This document shows positions 8,972-17,199 of a DNA stretch of 64,000 nt, piece after piece; the first letter of the stretch is position 1; each line of letters starts with the position of its first letter. The notes under the pieces are model-generated. The model saw nothing but the letters and a program-made list of their open reading frames with translations, had not been told where the DNA came from and ran no database searches. Source of the stretch: Streptomyces camponoticapitis (GTDB taxonomy: Bacteria > Actinomycetota > Actinomycetes > Streptomycetales > Streptomycetaceae); NCBI RefSeq assembly GCF_014646115.1, contig NZ_BMMV01000012.1, positions 62,001 through 126,000 of the forward strand. Direction: 5' to 3'. The translations under genes were made by a program, and so were the position numbers.

Positions 8972-9466
8972 GTGGAGTTCGACGTCACCATCGAGATCCC
9001 TAAGGGTTCGCGAAACAAGTACGAGGTGGACCACGAGACCGGCCGGATCCGCCTTGACCGTCGTCTCTTCACCTCGACCAGTTACCCGGCCGACTACGGC
9101 TTCGTCGAGAACACTCTCGGTGAGGACGGCGACCCGCTGGACGCACTGGTCATCCTGGACGAGCCGACGTTCCCCGGCTGTCTCATCAAGTGCCGTGCGA
9201 TCGGCATGTTCCGGATGACGGACGAGGCCGGCGGCGACGACAAGCTGCTGTGCGTCCCCGCCTCGGACCCGCGCGTGGAGCACCTGCGGGACATCCACCA
9301 CGTGTCGGAGTTCGACCGCCTGGAGATCCAGCACTTCTTCGAGGTCTACAAGGACCTGGAGCCCGGCAAGTCGGTCGAGGGCGCGGACTGGGTGGGCCGT
9401 GCCGAGGCCGAGGCCGAGATCGAGGCCTCGTACAAGCGCCTTGAGGCGCAGGGCGGCGCGCACTAG
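8972..9466 (+). CDS. ppa: Inorganic pyrophosphatase (soluble, family I)
   Basis: Hydrolyses pyrophosphate to two phosphates in the cytoplasm, pulling biosynthetic reactions forward. The 164-residue protein carries the family I signature DGDPLD at about 52-57, whose aspartates bind Mg2+, and ends in a helix of alternating A and E residues, as usual in actinobacteria. The GTG at 8972 is selected because GGAGGAG ends about 6 bases upstream, inside a stretch that would otherwise be read as an N-terminal extension from an in-frame ATG at 8957. The gene is monocistronic, with a strong hairpin downstream. The membrane pyrophosphatase hppA is also in this window, about 53 kb away. Confidence 0.97.
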   Translation: MEFDVTIEIPKGSRNKYEVDHETGRIRLDRRLFTSTSYPADYGFVENTLGEDGDPLDALVILDEPTFPGCLIKCRAIGMFRMTDEAGGDDKLLCVPASDPRVEHLRDIHHVSEFDRLEIQHFFEVYKDLEPGKSVEGADWVGRAEAEAEIEASYKRLEAQGGAH

Positions 9467-9529
9467 CGCGTCCCAGGACCGGGGCTCGGCGGCTGCCGGG
9501 TCCCGAGGGACCGGGAGTCGGCGCGTACG

Positions 9530-9570
9530 AGCGGCGGGCAGCGCACCATTCGGGTGCGCCGTCCGCCGCT
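9530..9570 (+). terminator. Rho-independent-type hairpin after ppa
   Basis: A long inverted repeat lies 63 bases after the ppa stop: outer arms AGCGGCGG and CCGCCGCT, inner arms GCGCACC and GGTGCGC around a 5-base loop, with a 3-base internal mismatch between them. No U-tract follows, which is common for Streptomyces terminators. It separates ppa from the exporter gene. Confidence 0.75.
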
Positions 9571-9667
9571 CGCGTGCGCCCGTCTCCGCGCCCGTGTCCA
9601 TACTGAACAAACTGCTGTGCGAACCGTGCCTGAGCGGCACCTACAAGACTGAGTGAGGGCGAAGACA

Positions 9668-11335
9668 GTGGTGGGCGAGCGGGACGAGACGGAGGAGCGC
9701 AAGCCTTCGTCCGACGAGGCGCACAGCGCTTTCACCCCCCCGTCCGGGATGGACCAGGTGCGGGAACCCGAGGACGGCAGCACCACCTCGGAATTCGCGG
9801 TTCCGGAGGGACTCAGCCCGGAGAGCACGCAGGAGACCGACCATTCGGCCTTCGACATGCCGCGGACCTATCGCGCGCGGCAGTCGCCGCCGGCGTTCAC
9901 GCCCGCGGAGGGCGTGCCCGTCGTCCGGCTGACCAAAGAGGCGCCCTGGCAGGACCGGATGCGCACGCTGCTGCGGATGCCGGTCGGGGACCGGCCGGTG
10001 GTGGAGATCGTGCAGCGGCACGACGAGATCGGGCCTGCTGTGCCGCGCGTGCTCGACCTGACGCTGCGTATCGGCGAGTTGCTGCTGGCGGGCGGTGAGG
10101 GGGCCGAGGACGTCGAGGCCGCGATGTTCGCGGTCAGCCGCGCGTACGGTCTCGACCGCTGCGAGCCGAACGTGACCTTCACTCTGCTGTCCATCTCGTA
10201 CCAGCCGTCGCTGGTGGACGACCCGGTGACGGCCAGTCGCACCGTACGCAGGCGGGGCACCGACTACACCCGGCTGGCGGCCGTCTACACGCTCGTCTCC
10301 GACATCACCACGGAGGACACGGACGTCACCCTGGAGGAGGCGTACCGGCGGCTGGCCGAGATCCGCCGTAACCGGCATCCCTATCCGGGGTGGGCGCTGA
10401 CCTGCGCGAGCGGGCTGCTGGCCGGGTCCGCGTCGGTCCTGGTCGGTGGTGGTCTGGTGGTGTTCGTAGCGGCGATGATCGGCGCGATGCTCGGCGACCG
10501 GCTCGCGTGGCTGTGCGCGGGGCGCGGGATTCCGGAGTTCTACCAGTTCGTGGTCGCGGCCATGCCGCCGGCCGCGATGGGGGTGACACTCACCCTGGCC
10601 GCGTCCGCGACGAACTGGGAGATCCGGCCGTCGGCCGTGATCACCGGTGGACTCTTCGCGCTGCTGCCGGGACGGGCCCTGGTGGCGGGCGTGCAGGACG
10701 GTCTGACCGGCTACTACATCACCGCCGCCGCACGGCTGCTCGAAGTCATGTACTTCTTCATCGCGATCGTGATGGGGGTGCTGATCGCGCTGTATCTGGG
10801 CGTCCAGCTGAACGCCCAGCTCAACCCGGACGTGGCCCTCCAGGCCGCGGCGGCGCGGCCGGTGCTCCAGATCTGCGCGGCGGTGGCGCTGAGTTTCGCC
10901 TTCGCGATCCTGCTCCAGCAGGAACGGTCCACCGTGCTGATGGTGTCCCTGAACGGGGGCGTTGCCTGGACCGTCTACGGGGCGATGCACGACACCGGGG
11001 GGATCTCGCCGGTGGCGGCGACCGCGGTCGCCGCCGGCGTGGTGGGGCTCTTCGGGCAGCTGTTCTCGCGCTACCGGTTCGCGTCGGCTCTGCCGTACGT
11101 CACCGCCGCGATCGGGCCGCTGCTGCCCGGCTCGGCCACCTACTTCGGTCTGCTCGGTTTCGCGCAGAACCATGTGAACGCGGGGCTGGCCTCGCTCTCC
11201 ACGGCCGCCGCGCTGGCCCTGGCGATCGCCATCGGGGTCAACTTCGGCGGCGAGCTCTCCCGGCTGTTCCTGAAGGTGCCGGGCCAGGGACGTCGTTCGA
11301 GCCGCCGCGCGGCCAAGCGGACGCGCGGCTTCTGA
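9668..11335 (+). CDS. Threonine/serine exporter family protein (ThrE/DUF1212 + DUF3815)
   Basis: A membrane protein of about 555 residues of the ThrE family; in Corynebacterium ThrE exports threonine and serine by proton antiport. The first 100 residues or so are hydrophilic and disordered-looking. Then comes the soluble, conserved DUF1212 part (LRIGELLLAGGEGAEDVEAAM and following), then about ten hydrophobic segments between residue 240 and the C-terminus, closing with a basic tail (SSRRAAKRTRGF). The amphipathic conserved block and the split into five-plus-five helices match the fused ThrE architecture. The start is taken as GTG 9668, since GAGGG lies 8 bases upstream; the GTG at 9653 is too close to that site. 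Substrate is inferred from the family only. It is convergent with the DedA gene. Confidence 0.86.
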   Translation: MVGERDETEERKPSSDEAHSAFTPPSGMDQVREPEDGSTTSEFAVPEGLSPESTQETDHSAFDMPRTYRARQSPPAFTPAEGVPVVRLTKEAPWQDRMRTLLRMPVGDRPVVEIVQRHDEIGPAVPRVLDLTLRIGELLLAGGEGAEDVEAAMFAVSRAYGLDRCEPNVTFTLLSISYQPSLVDDPVTASRTVRRRGTDYTRLAAVYTLVSDITTEDTDVTLEEAYRRLAEIRRNRHPYPGWALTCASGLLAGSASVLVGGGLVVFVAAMIGAMLGDRLAWLCAGRGIPEFYQFVVAAMPPAAMGVTLTLAASATNWEIRPSAVITGGLFALLPGRALVAGVQDGLTGYYITAAARLLEVMYFFIAIVMGVLIALYLGVQLNAQLNPDVALQAAAARPVLQICAAVALSFAFAILLQQERSTVLMVSLNGGVAWTVYGAMHDTGGISPVAATAVAAGVVGLFGQLFSRYRFASALPYVTAAIGPLLPGSATYFGLLGFAQNHVNAGLASLSTAAALALAIAIGVNFGGELSRLFLKVPGQGRRSSRRAAKRTRGF

Positions 11336-11392
11336 TCCCGTCGGTCAGGCGGTCGGCCCGCGCGCGCCGCCGACCGCCTCCGGCTCCGTCCG

Positions 11393-12229
11393 TCAGCGCC
11401 TGGCGTGACGCCCGCGCGGCGGGGTCTCGGGGTCGTCCGGCGTCTCCGGTGTGGCATACGGCCGGGGGGCGCCGTACTCGTCGCGCGTGACCCGCAGCTG
11501 CTGCGTCTGGAAGTCCTGCGGTACGTGGGTGTGCTGGCCGGGCGCCGCGGGTCCCGCGGGGTTTCCGGGGGTCGCGTGGCCGGTGGGCTCGCCCGCCGCT
11601 CCGGCCTTCTTGGAGTGGGAACGGGCCCGCAGGAACTCGATCACGATCGGCAGCACCGAGAGCGCCACGATCAGGATCAGGATCATCTCGATGTTCTTGT
11701 GGACGAAGTCGATCTTGCCCAGCGCGGCGCCGAGCAGCGTGACACCCGCGCCCCAGAGCACGCCGCCGATGATGTTGAACGTGACGAACGACCGGTAGTT
11801 CATGCGGCTGACGCCCGCGATGATCGGCGTGAACGTCCGCACGATGGGCACGAAGCGGGCCAGCACCAGCGACTTGGGCCCGTACTTCTCGAAGAACTCG
11901 TGCGCCTTCTCCACGTTCTCCTGTTTGAAGAGCTTGGAGTCCGGGCGCTTGAAGAGCGCGGGGCCGACCTTGCGGCCGAAGAGATAGCCGACCTGGTCGC
12001 CGATGATCGCCGCCAGCACGACCAGGACACAGACCAGCCACAGCGGCCTGTCGAGCGTGCCGGACGTCACCAGCAGTCCGGTGGTGAAGAGCAGCGAGTC
12101 GCCCGGCAGGAAAAAGCCGATGAGCAGGCCGGATTCGGCGAACACGATGACCAGGACGCCGATGAGGCCGAAAGTCCCGATCAGATAATCCGGGTCTAGC
12201 CAGCTCGGTCCGAGCGCAAGGGTTGTCAC
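11393..12229 (-). CDS. DedA family membrane protein
   Basis: A 278-residue DedA/VTT-domain membrane protein; family members help cycle undecaprenyl phosphate or other lipid carriers and support membrane potential. Visible landmarks are the conserved E-S-G...PGD element (Glu32, P42-G-D44) in the first re-entrant region and RFVPIVRT (about 125-132) before the next, where the paired arginines are functionally required in studied members. Five or so hydrophobic stretches follow the usual VTT layout. The last 60 residues are hydrophilic and G/P/T-rich. The GTG at 12229 is chosen because AGGAG lies about 12 bases upstream and the protein then begins directly with the family's N-terminus; an ATG at 12289 is possible. 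About 220 bases separate it from the tipA-like gene. Confidence 0.9.
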   Translation of the reverse strand: MTTLALGPSWLDPDYLIGTFGLIGVLVIVFAESGLLIGFFLPGDSLLFTTGLLVTSGTLDRPLWLVCVLVVLAAIIGDQVGYLFGRKVGPALFKRPDSKLFKQENVEKAHEFFEKYGPKSLVLARFVPIVRTFTPIIAGVSRMNYRSFVTFNIIGGVLWGAGVTLLGAALGKIDFVHKNIEMILILIVALSVLPIVIEFLRARSHSKKAGAAGEPTGHATPGNPAGPAAPGQHTHVPQDFQTQQLRVTRDEYGAPRPYATPETPDDPETPPRGRHARR

Positions 12230-12449
12230 GAGGTCCGGGGCTCCTGAGTCGATAGTCGGTCGATCGTCGAAATCGGCCGTCGCTGGCATCAGCGTCGTCC
12301 ATCCGCCGTCAGCGGTTGTCGGCTGCCCAAAGCTATCAACGCTCCGGCCCCGACTGAGGTTCCACCCGGTCCGCACAACTCGCGATCGGCGCGGACCGGA
12401 CCGAAGCGCGCCTTTCGTCCCCGGTCCGCACCCTGCTCTCCCCCGGCCG

Positions 12450-13208
12450 CTACGCGCGGCGGTCCGCGTTCGCGTGGATCGCGTCCCTCAGGTGCTCGGC
12501 CAGGCCCGGGCGCATCGAGTCGTAGAACTCCCGGAACCGCCCGTCGGACACATACAAGTCACCGAGGCCCCGGTGGATCTCGGGTGTGCAGTCGTAGAAC
12601 CACTTGGTGATGTGCCGGCGGTGCTCCTCGGCCATCGCGACGGCCCGCTCGCCGGCCGGGGCCTCCCCCGCGTCCATGAGCGCGTCGTAGCGCGCGCCCC
12701 AGTCCGCGACCTCGTCCTGCATCCGCTTCCAGTCGCCCTTGGTGTAGCGGGCGACCCGCCGCTGGGTCTCGTCGTATCCCTCCGTCCCGCCCCAGCGCCG
12801 CTCGGCCTCCTCGCTGTAGCGCTCCGGGTCCTTGCCCCCGAAGACCTCGAACTTCTCCTCGGGCGTGAGATTGATGCCCATCTTCTTCGCCTCCATGGCG
12901 TGCTCCACGGCCTCGGCCATCCTCATGAGTTCGGCGATACGGTCCGACAGCAGCTCGTGCTGGCGGCGCAGATGCTCCTGCGGGTCCGCGTCCGGGTCGT
13001 CGAGGAGGGCCGCGACCTCGTCGAGCGGGAAGCCGAGCTCCCGGTAGAACAGGATCTGCTGCAACCGGTCCAGGTCGGCGTCGTCGTACCGCCGGTGGCC
13101 CGCGTGGTTGCGGCTGCTCGGGGAGAGCAGCGCGATCTCGTCGTAGTGGTGCAGCGTGCGCACCGTGACTCCGGCGAAAGCCGCCACCTGTCCCACGGAA
13201 TAGCTCAT
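12450..13208 (-). CDS. tipA: TipA-type MerR family transcriptional regulator (TipAL)
   Basis: TipA-type activators bind thiopeptide antibiotics such as thiostrepton and activate their own promoter. The 252-residue protein has an N-terminal MerR helix-turn-helix (MSYSVGQVAAFAGVTVRTLH at 1-20), a dimerising coiled coil (about 75-109) and a C-terminal TipAS drug-recognition domain beginning at Met110 (MGINLTPEEKFEVFG). Cys207 in the FYDC motif matches the cysteine that bonds covalently to the antibiotic in S. lividans TipA. Length is almost identical to the 253-residue S. lividans protein. The ATG at 13208 has GGGAAGG a few bases upstream. The gene is preceded by a palindromic promoter and contains a second ribosome binding site for the drug-binding domain alone. 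Confidence 0.93.
   Translation of the reverse strand: MSYSVGQVAAFAGVTVRTLHHYDEIALLSPSSRNHAGHRRYDDADLDRLQQILFYRELGFPLDEVAALLDDPDADPQEHLRRQHELLSDRIAELMRMAEAVEHAMEAKKMGINLTPEEKFEVFGGKDPERYSEEAERRWGGTEGYDETQRRVARYTKGDWKRMQDEVADWGARYDALMDAGEAPAGERAVAMAEEHRRHITKWFYDCTPEIHRGLGDLYVSDGRFREFYDSMRPGLAEHLRDAIHANADRRA
12879..12894 (-). promoter_or_regulatory. Internal ribosome binding site and start of the short TipAS product
   Basis: Inside tipA, in frame, GGAGG lies exactly 8 bases before an ATG (first base 12881) that opens the drug-recognition domain at Met110. Translation from here would give a 143-residue protein covering 12450-12881. In S. lividans the same gene yields TipAL and, from an internal start, an abundant 144-residue TipAS that sequesters drug. 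Independent initiation here is inferred from the motif and that precedent. Confidence 0.75.
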
Positions 13209-13280
13209 GACCTTCCCTGCTCCCTGCCGTCCACCGGTCCGTGGTGGGCCGGTGGTGTTCGGTACGGCATCAGCCTGGAT

Positions 13281-13302
13281 CCTCACGCCACGTGAGGTGC
13301 AA
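13281..13302 (-). promoter_or_regulatory. tipA promoter with TipA-binding palindrome
   Basis: Read on the minus strand, a TTGCAC -35-like hexamer is directly followed by CCTCAC-GTGGC-GTGAGG, a 6-bp inverted repeat with a 5-base spacer. This placement, with the palindrome in the long spacer just after the -35 box, is the same as in the thiostrepton-inducible S. lividans tipA promoter, where the activator untwists a long spacer. The tipA start codon lies about 75 bases downstream. Confidence 0.82.
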
Positions 13303-13347
13303 GCTCCCTTTCGCACGAGCGCTTTGCCGTATTCGCCCCACTACGGT

Positions 13348-14628
13348 GTGCGCGTGGCCACTGACGCTCCGTCCGCTCCCGTGTCCCCTTCCGGGCTCAC
13401 ACTCCTGCCGCTGATCCTTCCCTCGCTGGTCGTCGGTGTGGTCGCGGCTCTCGTGCTGCTCGGGGTCAGCGAGCTGGCGGAGCTGCTGGAGGACGTGCTC
13501 TGGAAGACGCTCCCCGACGCGCTGGGCGTCGGCCGCCACTCCTCTCTCTGGATGATCGTGATGCTGACGGCGACCGGGCTCGCGGTGGGCCTGGTCGTAC
13601 GGCAGGTGTACGGGCACGCGGGACCCGACCCCGCCACGACCGGGCTCGTCGACCCGCCGCTGGCGCCCGGCGTCGTGCCGGGTCTGCTGCTGGCCGCCGG
13701 TCTGGGGCTGGCGGGCGGGGTGAGCCTCGGTCCGGAGAACCCGGTCACCGCCGCGAACATCGCCCTCGCCTACTGGCTCGGCCGCAGAACCGCTCCTTCC
13801 GCCCCCGCCGCGCTCTGGGTCTCACTGGCGGCGGCCGGCACCATCGGGGCGCTGTTCGGCACGCCCGTGGCCGCCGCGCTGATCCTCACGGAGACCTTCG
13901 CGACCCGACCGGGGCCTGGCTCGCTCTGGGACAAGCTCTTCGGCCCGCTGGTCGCCGCCGGGGCCGGCGGGCTGACCACCCTGCTGATCGCCCATCCCTC
14001 CTTCGACCTGTCCCTGCCCGAACACCCGGGCGCCCGCTGGGGCGACGCCCTGGCCGCGCTCGTGATCGCCCCTCTCGCCGCGGCCCTCGGTATGGCAGCC
14101 GTATACGCCCTCCCGTACGCCCACAGCGCCTTCCGGCGCCTGGGGCGTCCTGTACTCGCCCTGACCGCCGGCGGGCTGCTGCTGGGCCTCCTCGGGTCGC
14201 TCGGCGGGTTTCTCACTCTCTTCAAGGGCCTGGACGAGGTGAAGACGCTCGCCGCCGACCCGGACGGCTGGTCGGCCGGGCGGTTCGCGCTGATGGCCGT
14301 GGTGAAGGCGGCGGCACTGGTGATCGCGACGGCCTGCGGCTTCCGCGGCGGCCGGATCTTCCCCGCCGTCTTCGTCGGCGTCTCGTTCGGTCTGTGCGCC
14401 CACGCGCTCGTGCCCGCCGTGCATCCGACCGTGGGTGTCGTCTGCGGAGTGCTCGGGGTGCTGCTCGCCGTCACCCGGCAGGGATGGCTGAGCCTGTTCA
14501 CCGCGGCCGTACTCGCCGCCGACCCGAATCTGCTCCCCCTGCTGTGCGTGGCAACCCTGCCCGCCTGGCTGCTCGTGACAGGCCGTCCGAAGATGCAGCT
14601 CGCCGCGGACGGCAGGGCCCTGCGGTGA
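13348..14628 (+). CDS. ClC-family chloride channel / Cl-/H+ antiporter
   Basis: A membrane protein of about 426 residues, hydrophobic through most of its length, matching the ClC family of chloride channels and antiporters. The anion-selectivity motifs can be seen in diverged form: GVSLGPENP at about 124-132, where Glu130 sits at the gating-glutamate position, and GFRGGRIFPAVFVG further on, matching the GxFxP filter. The length is near that of bacterial ClCs. The start is uncertain: GTG 13348 and GTG 13354 are both possible and no ribosome binding site stands out, so the transcript may be leaderless. It is divergent from tipA, sharing about 140 bases of regulatory DNA. Glutamate decarboxylase follows in the same direction after 173 bases, and in E. 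coli a ClC antiporter supports decarboxylase-based acid resistance. Confidence 0.87.
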   Translation: MRVATDAPSAPVSPSGLTLLPLILPSLVVGVVAALVLLGVSELAELLEDVLWKTLPDALGVGRHSSLWMIVMLTATGLAVGLVVRQVYGHAGPDPATTGLVDPPLAPGVVPGLLLAAGLGLAGGVSLGPENPVTAANIALAYWLGRRTAPSAPAALWVSLAAAGTIGALFGTPVAAALILTETFATRPGPGSLWDKLFGPLVAAGAGGLTTLLIAHPSFDLSLPEHPGARWGDALAALVIAPLAAALGMAAVYALPYAHSAFRRLGRPVLALTAGGLLLGLLGSLGGFLTLFKGLDEVKTLAADPDGWSAGRFALMAVVKAAALVIATACGFRGGRIFPAVFVGVSFGLCAHALVPAVHPTVGVVCGVLGVLLAVTRQGWLSLFTAAVLAADPNLLPLLCVATLPAWLLVTGRPKMQLAADGRALR

Positions 14629-14801
14629 CCAGGGCCGACCGGACACCCCGAACGGACTCCCGGCGAGCCGACTGCCCGTTTTATCCGTATCGTCGCGCCT
14701 GACGTCTCGGCCGCCGATGCCCGGCCACCAGCGAATCCACTCGCGCCAGCGGGACCGGCCTCGGCGGCCGGCGCGAGAGACCACGGGAGACAGGGAAACC
14801 G

Positions 14802-16247
14802 ATGGCACTGCGAAGCGGCACGGAGAAGTCCGAGGGCAAGGCGGACGGCCTGGCGGACGATCAGACCGAGCGTCGCCGGCTGTCGCTCAACCCCTTCTTC
14901 GGGGAGGCCGACCCGGTCGGCGGGATGTCGTCCGCCCCGCCCAAGCACCGGCTCCCGGACGGCCCCATGCCTCCGTCCACGGCCTACCAACTGGTCCATG
15001 ACGAGCTGATGCTGGACGGCAACTCCCGGCTCAACCTGGCGACCTTCGTCACCACCTGGATGGAGAAGCAGGCCGGGGTGCTGATGGGGGAATGCCGGGA
15101 CAAGAACATGATCGACAAGGACGAGTACCCCCGGACGGCCGAGCTGGAGCGGCGGTGTGTCGTGATGCTCGCCGACCTCTGGAACGCCCCCGACCCGTCC
15201 GCCGCCGTCGGCTGCTCCACCACCGGCTCCAGCGAGGCCTGCATGCTCGCCGGGCTCGCGCTCAAGCGCCGCTGGATGGCCAGGAACCGGGACCGCTATC
15301 CGGGCAGCGCCCGGCCCAATCTCGTGATGGGAATCAACGTCCAGGTCTGCTGGGAGAAGTTCTGCAACTTCTGGGAGGTCGAGCCCCGCCTCCTTCCCAT
15401 GGAGGGCGACCGCTTCCATCTCGACCCGCGGGCCGCCGCCGATCTCTGCGACGAGAACACGATCGGCGTCGTGGCCGTCCTCGGCTCCACCTTCGACGGC
15501 TCGTACGAACCCGTCGCCGAGCTCTGCGCGGCCCTCGACGCCCTCCAGGAGCGCAGGGGGCTGGACATCCCCGTCCATGTCGACGGAGCCTCCGGCGCGA
15601 TGATCGCGCCCTTCCTCGACGAGGACCTCGTCTGGGACTTCCGCCTCCCGCGCGTCTCCTCGATCAACACCTCCGGGCACAAATACGGCCTGGTCTACCC
15701 CGGCGTCGGCTGGGCGCTGTGGCGCACGTCGGCCGAACTGCCCGAGGAACTGGTCTTCCGCGTCAACTACCTGGGCGGCGAGATGCCCACCTTCGCGCTG
15801 AACTTCTCGCGGCCAGGCGCGCAAGTCGTCGCCCAGTACTACACATTCCTGCGGCTCGGCAGGGACGGATTCCGCGCCGTCCAGCAGACCACGCGGGACG
15901 TGGCCTGCGCGCTCGCGCAGAAGATCGGGGAGATCGACGAATTCCGGCTGCTCACCCGCGGCGACCAACTGCCCGTCTTCGCCTTCACCACCGCCCCGCA
16001 TGTGACCAACTTCGACGTCTTCGACGTCTCGCGACGGCTGCGGGAGCACGGCTGGCTCATGCCCGCCTACACCTTCCCGGCCAACCGCGAGGATCTGTCC
16101 GTCCTGCGCGTGGTGTGCCGCAACGGATTCTCGGCCGACCTCTCCGCGCTGCTGCTCGCCGATCTGCGGCTGCTGCTGCCGGAACTGCGGCTCCAGCCCG
16201 AGCCCTTGGGCCGGGACGAGTCGAAGGCCACGGCTTTCCACCATTGA
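14802..16247 (+). CDS. gad: Glutamate decarboxylase (PLP-dependent)
   Basis: Converts glutamate to gamma-aminobutyrate and CO2, consuming a proton. The 481-residue protein is a group II PLP decarboxylase: T-G-S-S-E-A at about 141-146 (phosphate contact), HVDGASGAMIAPF with the PLP-binding Asp at about 261, and the Schiff-base lysine Lys294 in NTSGHKYG. The segments MDKDEYP-like NMIDKDEYPRTAELE and LNLATFVTTW are typical of GadA/B. The N-terminus carries about 25 extra hydrophilic residues. The C-terminus ends ...TAFHH; in E. coli GadB a C-terminal His closes the active site at neutral pH, and this similarity is suggestive only. The ATG at 14802 has GGGAGACAGGG upstream. It follows the ClC gene, with which it may form an acid-stress unit. 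Confidence 0.95.
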   Translation: MALRSGTEKSEGKADGLADDQTERRRLSLNPFFGEADPVGGMSSAPPKHRLPDGPMPPSTAYQLVHDELMLDGNSRLNLATFVTTWMEKQAGVLMGECRDKNMIDKDEYPRTAELERRCVVMLADLWNAPDPSAAVGCSTTGSSEACMLAGLALKRRWMARNRDRYPGSARPNLVMGINVQVCWEKFCNFWEVEPRLLPMEGDRFHLDPRAAADLCDENTIGVVAVLGSTFDGSYEPVAELCAALDALQERRGLDIPVHVDGASGAMIAPFLDEDLVWDFRLPRVSSINTSGHKYGLVYPGVGWALWRTSAELPEELVFRVNYLGGEMPTFALNFSRPGAQVVAQYYTFLRLGRDGFRAVQQTTRDVACALAQKIGEIDEFRLLTRGDQLPVFAFTTAPHVTNFDVFDVSRRLREHGWLMPAYTFPANREDLSVLRVVCRNGFSADLSALLLADLRLLLPELRLQPEPLGRDESKATAFHH

Positions 16248-16410
16248 CCGGCGCCAGGCCGTGAAGATCGTGCGCATGGATTCCCCCCGAGGTCCGCGGA
16301 GCACGTCGCGCCGCATGCGGTTCTGCCTCTGATACACCGCGAACCCCGGGAAGGTTCCACCCGGCGACGGACCGGCACCGGCCGCCGACCACCAGCCCGC
16401 CGCCGAGTAA

Positions 16411-17199
16411 TCAGTGGCTCAGCCTGCGGAACCGCCGTACCGCGAGCGGGAAGAACAGCGCGATCAGCACCACCGGCCACGCCACCGCCAGCAGATACGT
16501 GTGCTCCGCCGCCCATGACCCGCTCAACTGCCCGGGAACGCCCGCCAGATCACGTACCGCGGCCGCCGTCGCCGACAGCGGGTTCCACTCGACCGCGGCC
16601 CCCAGCCAGTCCGGCATGGACTGCGGCGTCGCGAACGCGTTGGAGAAGAAGCCGATCGGCCAGACCAGTATCTGCACCGCCGTCACCAGCTCCGGCTTGC
16701 CGGCCAGCATCGCCAGATGGATCCCGAGCCACAGCATCGCGAACCGCAGTAGAAGCAGCAGCCCCACGGCCCCCAGCAGTGCCGCGACTCCGCCGTCCCA
16801 GCGCCAGCCGAGAGCGAACCCGACCCCGATCATCACCACCAGGCTCAGCGCCGACTGGAACATGTCCGCGACGCTCCGGCCCACCAGCACCGCCGACGGC
16901 GCCATGGGCATCGAGCGGAACCGGTCGATGACTCCCTTGCCCAGATCCTGGGTGACGGCCAGCATCGTGGCCTCAAGCCCGAAGACCATGGTCAGCGCGA
17001 GCATCCCGGGGACGAGAAAGCTGATGTACTCGCCCTCGATGCCGCGCCCCGCCCCCATCAGATAGCCGAACATCAGCAGCAGCATCACCGGGAAGATCAG
17101 CCCGATGACGACCTGGACCGGCTGTCGCTGCCAGTGGGCCAGTTCGCGCCGCGTCATCGTCCAGCTGTCGATCAACACGGTCGCGTTCGTCGTACTCAT
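16411..17199 (-). CDS. ABC-2 type transporter permease (DrrB-like)
   Basis: A 262-residue integral membrane component of an ABC exporter. It has about six hydrophobic segments, with the ABC-2 family pattern: a first membrane span after a short amphipathic helix (QPVQVVIGLIFPVMLLLMFG), the conserved RFRSMPMAPSAVLVGR loop that contacts the ATPase, and the late PIGFFSNAF...P...WNPLSAT segment typical of daunorubicin-resistance DrrB-like permeases. Its ATG overlaps the TGA of the ATPase gene as ATGA, so the two are translationally coupled and expected to form one complex. The substrate is not known; the DrrAB resemblance and PadR control suggest a hydrophobic drug or natural product. Confidence 0.93.
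   Translation of the reverse strand: MSTTNATVLIDSWTMTRRELAHWQRQPVQVVIGLIFPVMLLLMFGYLMGAGRGIEGEYISFLVPGMLALTMVFGLEATMLAVTQDLGKGVIDRFRSMPMAPSAVLVGRSVADMFQSALSLVVMIGVGFALGWRWDGGVAALLGAVGLLLLLRFAMLWLGIHLAMLAGKPELVTAVQILVWPIGFFSNAFATPQSMPDWLGAAVEWNPLSATAAAVRDLAGVPGQLSGSWAAEHTYLLAVAWPVVLIALFFPLAVRRFRRLSH

Noticed and set aside
13770..16337. Minus-strand open frame of about 855 codons across the ClC and gad genes
   Set aside because: The plus-strand ClC and gad proteins are well conserved; the minus-strand translation has low-complexity Gly/Arg/Pro content and crosses two genes.
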